DNA of 64,000 nt from Melastoma dodecandrum (GCA_029817715.1 JARUPY010000165.1:124001-188000); one strand, 5' to 3'. Numbered from the stretch's first letter, positions 34,853 to 47,111 are shown. Notes: generated by a model from the letters alone, not told the origin. Numbers and translations: made by a program.

Positions 34853-34924
34853 ACCAGTTCGCTTGACGCAGATAGTCCTGACTAGCATGCTGAAGAGGAT
34901 GAGTCGAATCTTGATTTGAAATCG

Positions 34925-36700
34925 TGTCAGATTCAACTAGTGTTGTAATTCATCCTACTATGAATAAAACAACATTTTGTGATAAGTCTATAGTTGAATC
35001 CCTTGAGGATCCTTTGATAACCGTAAATCTAAGTGACTATACGAGTCAGCGACCTACCTTTATAAGTGGATCAATCGATAAAGATCTCTTTCAATCGATC
35101 CTAACCCTTTTAAAGGAATTCAAAGATTGTTTTGCATGGGACTATACTGAAATGCCTGGCTTGGATTGACGATTAGTCGAACATACTTTGCCTACTAAGC
35201 CAGACTTTAAACCTGTGAAATAGGCTCCACGTCGATTACCAATCAAACATAGACAGCAAGCCTTTGAAGAAGTAAAGAAGTTGTTCGACGCTGGATATAT
35301 AAGGACATCTCGGTACACGGACTGGATTTCTTCCATTGTTCCTGTAAAAAAGGAGAACGGAAAAATTCGAGTTTGCATTGATTTTAGAGACCTCAACAAA
35401 GCAACTCTAAAAGATGAATATCCAATGCCAATAGCGGATGAACTCATCTATAAAACATCTTGACATAAACTTATGTCTTTTATGGATGGTTATTCTGGAT
35501 ATAATCATATCTTCATTGCTGAAAATGATATACATCAGACAACTTTTTGTTGTCCTTTTGGAATTTTTGAGCGGGTTGTCATGCCTTTTGGTTTAAAGAA
35601 TGACGGAGCGACCTATCAAAGGGCAATAGACCTCATTTTTATCCCGTTGATTGGGTCGACGGTCGAAGTTTACATAGTCGATATTGTCGTAAAATCATTG
35701 ACAGATGACTGCCATGTTGCTGATCTTCGAAAGGCTTTTCTTCAAATGAGGAAGCACAACTTGAAGTTGAATCCCATGAAATGTGCTTTTGGTGTTCGCG
35801 CTGGTCAATTTTTGGGATTCCTAGTTCATCATCGAGGGATAGAGATTAATCCATGAAAGATTAAAGCAGTACATGATCTGCCTCTTTTATCGACTGAAAA
35901 ACAACTTCAAGCTTTCTTGGGAAGACTAAATTATTTACGAAGGTTCATAGGTAATCTTGTCGGTCGAACAACAGCATTCTCGAACCTGTTAAGAGGACAT
36001 GACAGTTTTGAATGGACTGATAGACATCAGGAATCCTTCGAAGCTATTAAGGAATACCTTGTCAATCCACATGTTCTGGTTCCTCCAAAACATGATCGTC
36101 CCTACAGGTGATAAGGACATCGGGTCGATGTTGGTACAAGAAGATGATCAATGAAAAGAACGAGTCATCTGTTACTTATCTTGAATACTTTAATCCATCG
36201 AATATAGGTATACCAATAATGAGAAGCTATGCATTTCACTGTATTATGCTGTCATGAAAAATCGACATTATATTGGGAGTAGCACAGTGTACATAGTATC
36301 GAATGCTCCCGTATTAAAAATGTTATTTGATAGCCCTATGATATCAGGTAGGCTTAGTAAATGGAGCCTCATTTTGTCCCCCTTCGATATTCAATATCGG
36401 TCACAGGCGTCAATTAAAGGATAGATTTTAGCCTATTTTCTAGCCCAATATACAGATTCTAGATTGACAAATTCACAAGATCAGAAGGAATTTTGAGAAG
36501 TTTGGTTTGATGGATCTGTGTCCAACGAAGGAACTGGAATAGGGTTTATATTCTATCTCCTTTAAAAGTAAAACACAAAATAGTCTATAGAATCGACGAT
36601 AGTTTAACAAACAATTCCGTCGAATATGAGGCTTTAATAATTGCTCTGCAGACCATGATCGATCTTCAAGTATCATATGGGATAGTTAAAGGAGGATTGA
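34925..36700 (+). pseudogene. Ty3/gypsy pol relic (RT and RNase H)
   Basis: Translating 34925-36110 gives a gypsy RT with 'FKDCFAWDYTEMPG', 'VPVKKENGKIRVCIDFRDLN', 'FMDGYSGYNHI' and 'MPFGLKNDGATYQRAID'. The RT active site reads Y-I-V-D (codons 35671-35682) where the family has Y-(I/V)-D-D, so a catalytic Asp is lost. The connection domain has 'FLGFLVHHRGIEINP' and 'FLGRLNYLRRFI'. A plant-type RNase H follows near 36490-36680 ('VWFDGSVSNEGTGIG', 'EYEALIIALQ'). In-frame stops occur near 35168, 35221, 35461, 35854 and 36109. Long dead. Confidence 0.9.
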
Positions 36701-36989
36701 AGATGAACGGACGCGTCGAAGGAAGGGGGAGCCAAATATTTACACAACAAACATCATTTTGGGCTTTTTGCGATGGGCCTTGGAGGAGACCAAGATCGAG
36801 GCTATTTGGAAGGCGTTCGAGCATCGATGCATCTTCGAAGGAAATCATCAAAGCGACAATCGAAAATATGAGTTTAGACGGTGAAGACGATCGAAGATGG
36901 GTTCTTGTTGAAGGTCTTCAGCATCGATGATGTTTGCCGAGGCCCAGAGTCGATGCTCGTAAGGGTCGATGGTGGAGTCGTCTTAACAG

Positions 36990-37648
36990 CAGTTACCTTT
37001 ATCACTTAGGTAGAAACATTTCACTCCAGCGACGTTCTCATACTCATGATCTACCTACAAGCACTAGAATTCAGGCGTGCACCTGCAAGTACGCTTCTAA
37101 CTACACAAACTCCGTCGGTTCATGACTTACTACAAAAAGACACAATAGGGACGGCTTCATGCTGATGGATTAGCAACTGGTTACTGTAATATGTATTGTA
37201 TTCGTATTCTCTTAGCTTTCCTTCAACAATTCTCCAGTCGCTCGTTGAACGCACGTGGTATACACAATCTTTCTCAGGGCGACCACGCAGATACACAATT
37301 CACACATATTTTTTAATTTGCAATGTATGTCCCCTTTTATAAGAGGGAACCATTATTGAATTTGTCTAGGTTCATTGGAACAAATTATTTTACTTGTTTC
37401 CTAAAATGTGGATTAATAGCGGATCAGAACCGTTTGAGAAGATACTGATAACTCTATGACAATAGAGTTATGGATAGACTTAATTGATGTTAGTTGTTAA
37501 GCATTTTATATGATTTATTCTTTTTTTTCTTTGTTTTTGCAGTATTTGTTCATTTTCTCATCAATGTGCTTTTGGTGTGTTGATTTTGGAAAATTAGAGG
37601 AAGGAAAGCACAATTGGGAAATGAGGGCCAAGAGGTAGAAGCATGAAG
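36990..37648 (+). repeat. local duplication, copy B
   Basis: Second copy of 34105-34852, lacking about 90 bases. It places Sirevirus-like LTR sequence (36990-37445) directly before a full gypsy LTR, which simple nested insertion cannot produce. Confidence 0.85.
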
Positions 37649-38811
37649 AGCAAGAAGTGGCCGAAATCTTATAGCAAGATGGTGTAGCCGCACGAGAAAG
37701 TGTTGCAGCTGCACGATATGGTCAGAAATTGCACAAAAACTTTGTACAACTGCATGAGACGCAAGAAAGGCAGACAAAGTTTCACAGAAACTTTGGGAAG
37801 CTGCACGAGAATTTGGTGCAGCTGCACCGACACCGGAGATAATATTTTATTTCCAAGATTCTCTAGGGCTATTGTCTTAGGGAAATAAAAAGATCTTCCA
37901 CCATCTCTTTGAAGGGGGAGTCGACCTAGGAGGCTGCTGGTGACAAAGAGCCGTCAACGGAGACTTCGTCGGATTTCTTTTAGTTTTTCTTTATGACGTT
38001 TTTGATGTTTAAGATTGAATTGATGTTTTCATTTACTTTCGTCATGAAGCAATTTTCTTTGCTTAGGGTTAAGATGGATCTTGACAATTAGTCAAGAGTT
38101 TATCTCTTTTGACACTATTGGATGATTTATGTTAGATTATTCCTATTCGTTCATAATGCTTTCTTATTGACTAATCACTAATAGGATTGAATAGTGAATT
38201 TAGGTGAACTTAGAAGGGGAATCCTAAGTTAAGCACGGGAATAAGAATAACATAAGTTAATTTTGGTCTGAAGAGGGGATTATTAACTAGCGGGATATAA
38301 CGTCTTAGGTAATCAAATTGGAATTAATTCTTAATGGACTCTCAAAAGTTAATCTACCTAGGAATAGAGTGGTTACTACTTACAGAGAGGTACGTTGTTA
38401 TGACCTTGAAAGGGACGTAAGGAGATAACCAAATTTCATATTATCGAACCGATCATTTCAGTGTGTTGATTAAGATATGACTTGTGATTAATTGTTCGGT
38501 GAAATCATTACCCTAGGTATTTTCTCTTTCTGAACTTTAATTCATTACAACTCTCATTTTTCTTATTTGATATTTAGTTTGCATGGTTGAATGATAGAGA
38601 TTTGGCATATTTTGATAATTGGTAGATGTTTAGAACAGTCTTCGAGGGAACGATATCTTACTTGCGTGGGGAACACGTTTTCGACGTGACAAATACATTT
38701 TCGACATTCGTTGGGCTTAAGAAGGAAAATACTTTAATAGTAACTTTCCATAAAAGTTTCGTCTCCATTCGAATGGAGGATCAATTACCATACCTGAAAG
38801 ATAAGTAACCA
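37446..38811 (+). repeat. gypsy-type 3' LTR relic
   Basis: Opens with the same TGATAACTC hairpin as 34652 and runs to about 38811, where Sirevirus-like LTR sequence resumes. It contains a phrase near 38640-38670 ('ttcgagggaacgatatcttacttgcg') of the kind found near the end of Tat/Ogre/Athila-type LTRs. The exact right end and TSD are uncertain. Confidence 0.5.
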
Positions 38812-39166
38812 GATAAATAATTTATTAGATAATTATCATAATCAAACCATAATGCAAATTTAATTTGAGTCTTATCCCTTTTTCAGTATGTTCTTGCGGT
38901 GGATATTATTTATTTTCATGAATAGAAGATTTTTTCCCAAAACGTTATTTGGAACTTCCTTTAGTCGATATCTTTTTTATCAGAATCAATTTAGGTATAT
39001 CGAATCAAATTCGATTTATATAAAATATTCTTAATTGACTTAAAACATTCTTTGATATATGGAAAATATATTTCCATATTTAGAGAGGATAACTGCATGT
39101 TTACATTAACATCGCACTAGAAGTCAATATCACACTTTTGGAGATCATAATCAAAACCAAAGGTCA
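38812..39166 (-). repeat. degenerate Sirevirus-like LTR, inner part
   Basis: Resumes the LTR broken at about 34650, with versions of 'agataaataat', 'gaaaatatatttccatatt' and 'atcataatcaaaacca', and ends CA at 39166. A purine tract on the minus strand follows at 39171-39183, the same LTR end then PPT order as in the intact element. Confidence 0.7.
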
Positions 39167-39479
39167 TTAGTCTCCCCGTTTTTATTATGACAAAATATGA
39201 AGAGCTGAACTCCCCCTTAACCCAATACTACACTTCTTATAGAGAAATAACTCCCTTTTGTGTAAGCAAAGAGTTTAATTCCCTCTGAGTGTAAGCAATC
39301 AATGCTCATTCATCTCCTCTTTTTGTCGTGTAAAAAAAAAAAGATGAAAACAATTCCAAAATAGTATATAATTTTTAGTGCAGCAAAAACATGTTCGTCT
39401 ATCAATATGGAGTTTTACAAACATGGAAAAAGAAAGTATAACTCAATATTTAACAAACAAAACATAAAAAGGATAACGT

Positions 39480-40020
39480 AGCTCGATCTTCAACAATTAG
39501 ATTATCAAAGAGGAGAGCTCATCCTCATGAGTGATTTCCACAACCAAGGTCATTAACTTTTGGCCCATCTTCTCCGGCTTGACAAAGCGCACTATAAAGT
39601 CGATTTCTTCACAGAGGACCTTTTGCATCTTTGGAGAAGGGGGTCAACCTGTGCAACAACAATATCCCTTTCGCGTTTAACACGCATGGATTTTTTCAAC
39701 AGAGCACTATCTGCTTTGCCACGCATAGAAGTAGCGATTTTTTGTTTGGTGGATTTCTTCATGAGCACACCATCAATATACTAAAATCTCATGCTCTCAA
39801 CAGAATTAGTACCAATCACTTTAGTAAACCAGCTACCCATCTTGCTCATAGGAGTCACATCCTCACCATAAGACTTAAGCAAAGCAGGGATAATACGAGC
39901 AAAGGGCAATGCTCAACTTTCATCCTTCACGCAAGAAGTCATATGGCCTAAGATAACACTACTGAGATCGACAGGAATAACACGCTTCAGGTGCACCATC
40001 AGGTTCTGGTCTCTTGTCAT
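39480..40020 (-). pseudogene. env-like ORF remnant, third lineage
   Basis: The minus strand reads, with stops, sequence matching the C-terminal half of the env-like ORF at 8450-9946. Recognisable words are 'LMVHLKRVIPVDLSSVILGH', 'MTSCVKDES', 'IIPALLKSYGED' and 'SMRGKADSALLKK'. Sequence identity to the intact copy is moderate and stops are frequent, so it is older. Confidence 0.7.
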
Positions 40021-40556
40021 ATTATTAAAATCAACATAAATCAAAATAAATAATAAAACTAAAATGGAAATATTTTACAATCTTTAAATAATACTTTTGT
40101 GCTTCTTTAATAAAAAGTTTATATAAAAATGAGCTTGCTCTCAATTTAAAATTTTTACATAAATGTCTAAAAGTAACACATGTTACTTTTATTCTTGAAA
40201 CCTCTCAAATCTCATATGCAATAAAACTTAATGCTCTTCACATTTTTGTGCATTTTCAATGCTCTCCTCGATAATAATCAACGAAGATCTTAACTAATTT
40301 TGCACATAAAATGCTTGTTCAATTTTTTGAAGTTAAATAAATGCAAAAAGAATTCCCTACTCGACCAAATATGCTAAATACAGATTATGATGTTGGTGTT
40401 GATACTAGAATAGCTAGAATTTCTCTAGCCACAGATGTTAAAATATCACATTTTCGAGCATTGTTTTTTCCACGAGACAAGATATTCAATTGCAACACAT
40501 AATCAATGACATTTTTGTTCTAAGTGCCCAATAGCTTTCTTGAAAACTCCTAAATA

Positions 40557-40888
40557 GTCCTTGCGAGGACACCCAAGTGGCGTAAGGTGGGTGGTGGGTG
40601 TTTGAAACCTTGTCATGATCTCTGGTTCGAACCCCATTACGCACACTCCACTTGGAAAATTAAGGTTGGTCTCCTGGGTGATGGCTAATAAAGCCCAGGA
40701 GCCGCCCACCTGCTGGGCCTTTGGGCCTCAACTGAAATTGGACCGACAGGGGAGCAGGCCTCAAGTCGGGCCCAGAGGGGATGTAGAGGGGCCGGGCCTG
40801 AGGTTTGCAGGCTTGTAAAAGAGCCTTCGAATCTCGTGAGAGGGCTCATAAAAAGTAAGTCCACCACGAACCCCGCTGATATAAAAAA
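40557..40888 (+). mobile_element. tRNA-derived SINE with perfect 13-bp TSD
   Basis: About 332 bp. A box A-like word 'tggcgtaaggtggg' lies near the start, and a perfect Pol III box B 'ggttcgaaccc' lies at about 40624-40634. A GC-rich body follows, then an A-rich tail. It is flanked by 'aaactcctaaata' at 40544-40556 and 40889-40901. The body is not similar to the shorter SINEs at 52150 and 56111. Confidence 0.9.
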
Positions 40889-40901
40889 AAACTCCTAAAT
40901 A

Positions 40902-41217
40902 AAGTTTCAAGATTTAGAAAAATCATTGCCCTTAGAATTGGAAGACTAACACACTATTTTTCATATTAATCATCTGAGTAGAATCATAATAGTCAATAAC
41001 CATTGTGAAACCTTCTATAAGTTCTTTGTTGTCACATCAATCATCCGAGAACCATCATCATACATCTTTGGACAATAAAACTTCATAAAGTTCAACTTAT
41101 AACATGGATCCAACACAATAACTATATAAACCATTACGTGAGGAGCATTGCGGATATATGCCTGGAAGAATTTATAAAAGTTTAAAAAGTTATAACTTTA
41201 TGTGATAATTTATATTT
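40902..41217. other. intergenic, nothing recognised
   Basis: AT-rich, no supported feature. Confidence 0.5.
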
Positions 41218-44094
41218 GGTAAAATATCAATTTGTGGCACCATCTTTTTCTTGACTTTCTTTTGCGTCCTAAACTTTAAAATCTTTCTTTTATAGCATTA
41301 TATGGATATTTTGATTCATTTATGACCTTAATCTAATGGTGTTATCTGAATCTACGATTTGTCATTGCCCAAATGCGTAGTTATTCGATAAAATATCGAT
41401 TTGTGGCTCCAACATTTTGTCAACTTTCTTTTGTGGCTTGAACTTTGAAGTATTTCTTTTATACCCTTAAACAACAATATTTTGAATCATTTATGACATT
41501 ATTCTAATGGTACTACATGAGTCTACAATTCGTTGAAGGCCGTAATTATTTAATGTGACATATTTTAACACTACTTTTTTCTACGTGAATCATGACGTGC
41601 TTAGGGATGGTTCCCTTAAAATAGGGTTGGAGGAGAAAACCCTAATTCAATTTGAGGGTGTGGAAATGGAAATGAGTGTAGACTCTTTGATTTCAACTTC
41701 CATTTTTCTGACCGCATCTGGAAGCACACAATACTAATTGTCATGTTCACATCCTGGTGTAAAAGAACCCTAGGGAGATGTTTTGTTTGCCCTTTGATTG
41801 TGACTAAGAGGGGAGTGGATTAGTCTTTTCGTTCGAATAGAACTGTCGTGACAAACTCACAAAACCCTCACAGCGGAAGGTTTAGCTTCTGTTGTTTACA
41901 GAAACTTAAAGATACCTCAAGTATTATAGTGGTTCGGTGAATACACCTACTCCACTTTTCGGCCACTTTCACTAATAACTCGTAAATAGTTATTACAGTG
42001 GAGAAGGTAGAACCTGCTGTGGTATAAGAAAACAATGCTTAACCACGGGACGGTTAGACTAGCTTAACCAATGTAAGAAACTCTCTTGCTGAGTTTTGGA
42101 TGAGTCTAGGTCGAATCACTAGAAAATCAACCAGACTTGTACGAGCACAGAACCCTGGCTGGAAGCTTCAGCCTTCTGTGACGCAGTAGCGGACTGTCCC
42201 TTCTGTGGATCTGTAATCAGACTGGATGACGCTATCTCTACGTGTTCGAACGTCGTATGATATGCTTCTCTTTTTTATTTTCTAAACCCTAAATTCCTCG
42301 ACCTGTTGTACGCCCACCTGGCGTTACGAACAGCTTCCCCGGCCAAGTCCTTCGGATTCACAGCCAACGACGCCTACGGAGTGGCTTCACTAATGCACAG
42401 CTGCTGCAAACAACAAACAAACAAATAACCAACTACAAAAGGTTGGTGGTCCCTCACCGCTTACGCCTGCTACGGACTCCTTCTGTCCGACCAACTCCGT
42501 ACGCCGACTTGCCAACCAACGAACATTCTCCTCAGGCCCTGGTGCACGTAGTCCGACGTTACGGACAGTGTTCTGGTCGAGTCCCTCGGATCCGTAACCA
42601 CCGACGTCACCGAAGCAACTTCACCCATGCTCAACCCGCTGTAGTCACCTCCTGCGAGAACGCTCGCCTGGAGAACTCGTCCTGCACACTCACACACACG
42701 TTAAAGCACCACAATAACGTTGTAGGAATTTCCAAGACTTACCACGCTCAAAATCTGACCAGTAATAAAATGTTTAAATGTTTTTCTCTTATACAGCTCT
42801 TCTATCCTTCTGTGTAATGAAATTTATTTTTCTGAAAATAAATACAACCAGATTCATTCCCATGATTCACCAAATGATTGGGAACAATCTCTATCTGATT
42901 TCGCGTTAATGAGATTATCCTATTATCAGATATTGCATTACAGAAGGTTACGCGGCAGCCTTCTATAGTTGGAAAGAAAAATTATTTTGTTTCCAACTTG
43001 AGAATTCTGATTTTAGGCTAGTGCATTTATCTGTTAGGGACTTTCAAAATTAATTTTGTTTTAATTTGAAAGTTTAATCCCCAGATAGCGCATTGTAAAA
43101 GTTCCAGCCAAAATATAGAGACATCCTTCTATTGATGAAAATAATCAATCAATTATTTCCAAAATGAGATAATTCGTTCCAGATAGATTTGTCATTGTAT
43201 CTGGACGGCATTCAGGTGAAAACTTTCGTTGAAAGTGATTTCCTTTGCAGATGGTTAGATAGAAATAATAAAATAATTTCCTTGATTAGGAAAAATATTT
43301 TATTTTTGGTTTCAATCATTTGTCTCACCAGATAAGTATTTAATATTAATTCAAATAATATTCCTAAGAATATTCCTCATTTGAATTAATAAAATAATTA
43401 AGATAATCAATAATAAATTAACAATTAATTAATTATTAAAATATCTAATTATGAAAATATTTTCTAATCACATCATCTGATCTGCAATGATCATTGGAGA
43501 ATATAAAAAATATTTTTGTGATATTTTTCGTTTATTAGAAAGCATATCTTCGTTACAGGAGATTACAGCTTCTGTAAAGTCATAGCAGGGCAAATCTACT
43601 GTAGCTGACACATCATCGAAACCATATCAACATGTTTCATTTGTTGTTCATCCTAGAAGGTTGTTAATCGATGGGCGGGAAAGTTTTTTGTTGAAAATGT
43701 TTGTTTTCTAAGTGTTTTTTCGTCACTCAAGTGGGGGATGCATGATATTGAAGGTGTTTAGTAATAAAGCTTAAATATGCGTTAATTATTGGAGTTGTTT
43801 GGATGAGAAATGACATTGAAGTTATCTTCAAATAAGTTCATTAGGATTCGAATATTAATTTAAGGCCATAAAAGAAATATTTCAAAGTTTAGGCTATAAA
43901 AAAATATTGACAAAAAGTTGATGCCAAATATTGGTATTTTCCGGATAATTACGCATTTGGGCAACGAGAAATCATAGACTTGGGTAATATCCTTAGAATA
44001 AAGCCATAAAATATTCGAAGTATCAAGTTAAGATTCAAAGTTAAGACCACGAGAAAAAGTCGGCGAAAAATGATGCTACATATCAATATTTTGT
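41218..44094. mobile_element. fold-back element with doubled arms, interrupted by a solo LTR
   Basis: The left arm holds two head-to-tail units of about 170 bp (41218-41385 and 41386-41560), each starting like 'aaaatatc.atttgtggc' and containing 'actttcttttg' and 'atttcttttata'. The right arm (about 43850-44094) holds two units that are their reverse complement. The termini resemble those of the MITEs at 44760 and 57203. A TSD is not clear. The centre holds about 220 bp plus the solo LTR. Confidence 0.6.
41784..43632 (-). repeat. solo Sirevirus-like LTR with 5-bp TSD
   Basis: 1849 bp, TG...CA, flanked by TGTTT at 41779-41783 and 43633-43637. It carries family words 'actaagaggggagtggattagt' (near 41800), 'tatagtggttcggt' and a terminal 'catcatcgaaaccatatcaaca'. 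No internal region is attached, so it is a solo LTR left by recombination between two LTRs. Confidence 0.85.
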
Positions 44095-44750
44095 ATTTAT
44101 TTTAAATTGATTCATAAAATATTATATTTAACGGAACCTGGAGGAGGACTATCCATGGGCTTAAAGGCCTGTGCTTTCCCCCGCCTTGAAATAGTTTTAT
44201 CTAATTTCTGCGGCATTTGGGCCGGCCTCCTCGGTTTCGTCTTTATTGTTTTGGGCTTGTAAACTAAAGTATGGGCCTTACCGGCCCACATTAAGCCCAT
44301 TACATACGAGGACAAAAGATATTCATTAGGCCCATTAAATTAAATATCTTTTCTTCCTTTCTATTTTTTTTTACTTCATTTCTTTTGTTTTTTTTTAATT
44401 CTCTGATAAGGACAAAAGATATTTATTTTAATAAGATGCAACAACAAATCGCTATATGTTTGATTAAAATGTTAGGTTAAGACGAGGTTGTCGTCGTAAA
44501 GGAGACCATTATTTTGAAGACAGGGTGATTTCTTTCTCTATTATTATTATTAAGAACTCATATTATTCTATTAAATGGCTCAAATGAATAATCATTGGTC
44601 ATGGGTGTTAGAGAGCGTCTCAACATTAATATTCATTTCTTATTACAATGACTATCTTCTTTTTTTATCCGTGGACGTAAGTCGATACAACTAAATGACG
44701 TATAACCATATCCTCTTCAACGACACTTCCGAGGGGACCGCAGGTCGACA
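44095..44750. other. intergenic, nothing recognised
   Basis: Contains several 'gggccca/gcccat' words around 44155-44335 and AT-rich sequence. No gene supported. Confidence 0.4.
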
Positions 44751-44759
44751 TATTTGGAG

Positions 44760-45320
44760 GGCAAAATATCGATTTATGGTCTCAACTTTCTGTCTTGTCA
44801 TTAACTTAGTTTGTTATATAATTTTGTCACCAACTTTTATTTTTATTTTGATTTTAGCCAATCTTGAATTTTATCGCACGTAAGCCAAATAGACCTTAAT
44901 AGACAATTTTCATTTATAGACTAAAAAAGAAAAAAATAATAAAAAGGGGAAATAATATTGAAAAATCTCGTATATTTTCTTTTATTTTGAAATTTTGATG
45001 GAGAAATAGAGTGAATTGAAAGTGGACGATAGTTGCTAATGTTGTCAAAAAATATGCAAAATCGATGAAGTTCAGATGATGTTATATTACATGGTTGCTA
45101 CTACGAATAAAGTAGATTATGAGGCAATGAGAGGTTGAAACTCCACTATTATAAGATAGGGGTCGGATTATATTAAGGCTTTATTTAGCTTTCGCTAAAA
45201 GAAATTTAAGATTGACCAAATTCAAAATAAAACCAAAAGTTAATAACAAAATTTTATAACAAACTAAGTTAATGACAAAACAGTTGATTCAAATTTGAGG
45301 CCGTAAATATATATTTTACC
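44760..45320. mobile_element. Mutator-type MITE with perfect 9-bp TSD
   Basis: 561 bp with long terminal inverted repeats of about 150 bp (left 'ggcaaaatatcgatttatgg', right ends 'atatattttacc'). It is flanked by TATTTGGAG at 44751-44759 and 45321-45329. The 9-bp TSD and long TIRs point to the Mutator superfamily. No coding capacity. Confidence 0.88.
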
Positions 45321-45329
45321 TATTTGGAG

Positions 45330-46488
45330 TGGGGGCCTTTGCTTGCACATAAAGAATGGGGAATGTGGCGAACACCAAATTGCTTCATGAACCAAATCGT
45401 CGATCAGCTCGGAGAGGGAGTTTCTTGGAGGCAACCTTGACGTGTTCACACCCCCACCTCTTTTGGTTTCGGTTGGTTGGGCATGCATGCATGAACGAAC
45501 GAACGAAAAGGTGTGATCCCTTTTCCTTGTTTTGTTCAATGAATGCCACCCAGATCAGATCAGATCATCCCAAAAGGCAGCAGCAATTAGGGCTACTCGA
45601 AATTAAGGGTCAATCTTAGACCAAATGAAAAATGATATTAGATTTGGGTTGTGATTATTAGTGTTGACCTTTTCATTAGCAAGCCACATCTCCCTCCCCC
45701 GGGTGTTAACAGAACATTAGTTCGTTCATATGCCTCCCCCCTCTCCCTTGTCTACCGCGAGTCAAAATGTATTACACCAATTTAATTTAATTTTGTCTCT
45801 TCTTTGGTCCAGACTAAAGAATATTCAAACGATTCTTACAAAAAGGAGAACAATTTCTTTTTAAAGTACTATGTTGAGGTTCATCCAAGTACTCCCTAAT
45901 CAAATATATTAAATCCTTAGCCACTTGGACACGGACCACCTAAGTTTATGCGTGGAAACATGATATTAAAACCATAGCCTGATTTCCATAATTCGCCACG
46001 ATCTAGAGAATATATAAATTATTAATGATATAATTGTTATTTGAATTTGGAAATAATTTTGTTTCTTAGGTGCGGGGGAGTGATCAAATTTTTAGTTATT
46101 AATTAGTGTATGTTGCGTAAATATTTCACGTTATAAAATTTTTAATTTTAAAATTCGTGATATATTGCTTCGAATTCGGTTTTTATAAATTCAAATTCAT
46201 TTTTTAAATGTCGAAATTCCCGAGGACTAGTAACATGGGGTTAAGTAAAAAATTTTAACACTTCTAAATTAGATTTTTCGAATGGCGAATTCCGTATATT
46301 ATTTTAGTAATTTTGAAAACGAATGATTTGAAAATTTCGAAAAATAAATCACGCAGAAATTGGCAAAAATACGAACTCAAGCCTTTTCTCGTTCTATTGT
46401 CGGCCTTTTCCGACAAAGACAGAGAGAGACGCAATAAAACAAAAGAATTCCCCTTCCTCATCTTTCGTGGTGGTAGTCTCTTTGTTCG
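45330..46488. other. intergenic and promoter region of the transporter gene
   Basis: No coding feature. The last few hundred bases are AT-rich and lead to the TATA box at 46489. Confidence 0.5.
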
Positions 46489-46496
46489 TATAAAAA
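46489..46496 (+). promoter_or_regulatory. TATA box of the nucleotide-sugar transporter gene
   Basis: TATAAAAA, about 1.3 kb before the start codon at 47816. The distance is explained by a probable 5' UTR intron from about 46667 (GAAAG|GTTTAT) to 47714 (TTCTCAG). A CT repeat lies near 46698-46716 inside that intron. Confidence 0.5.
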
Positions 46497-47070
46497 GCAC
46501 TAGGGGAGAAAGGGGAAGGGTCGCCCTTTTGAGTCTTACGTTGGAACCATCTCCGACGTTGAAACCCTTCCTTCTCGTGCCTTTTCTATTTGATCCCCCG
46601 CTCTCAGATCGGATTTCCCGAATTTCCCGTCGATTTTAGTTGCGCCAGGATCAGTCCGCTCGAAAGGTTTATGATTGGATTTTTCCCCCACACCCATGTC
46701 TCTCTCTCTCTCTCTTTTTTAACACTGGATGGATTGGCAGTGTTGTTGTTGGGTCATCGGGGGGAGTGGCAATGTTCGGTTATGGTTGAGCTGCTTTCGT
46801 TTTCTTTTTTTCTTTTTTTTTTTTTTTTTTGAACAGGAGTTCTGTTTGGGGTACTGCTTTTGTTTGTGTTGTTTTAGATTCTTCTTTCTTCTGTTCATTA
46901 ATCTGGGGATGGTTTCTCCCCCCTTTTCCTATGTTTTGTGTTGGGCGGAGATGTTTTGAATTTCGTGGGGAATCGCTTTTCTGGGAGGTGCCCGGAATCT
47001 GTTGACATTGGAATGACACCGGAACTGCAACCATCATGGGTCAGTTGGGAATTTACAGATTTTTGAATTT

Positions 47071-47111
47071 GTGGGGGGGTGGGGGGGGGGGGGGGGGCGG
47101 GGGGGGGGCGG
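47071..47111 (+). repeat. long G tract in the 5' UTR intron
   Basis: About 40 bases almost entirely G, broken by single T or C. Able to form a G-quadruplex if present in DNA or RNA; also prone to sequencing error. Confidence 0.8.

Noticed and set aside
42443..42817. 124-codon plus-strand ORF
   Set aside because: Lies inside the solo LTR, in the opposite sense, with no domain.
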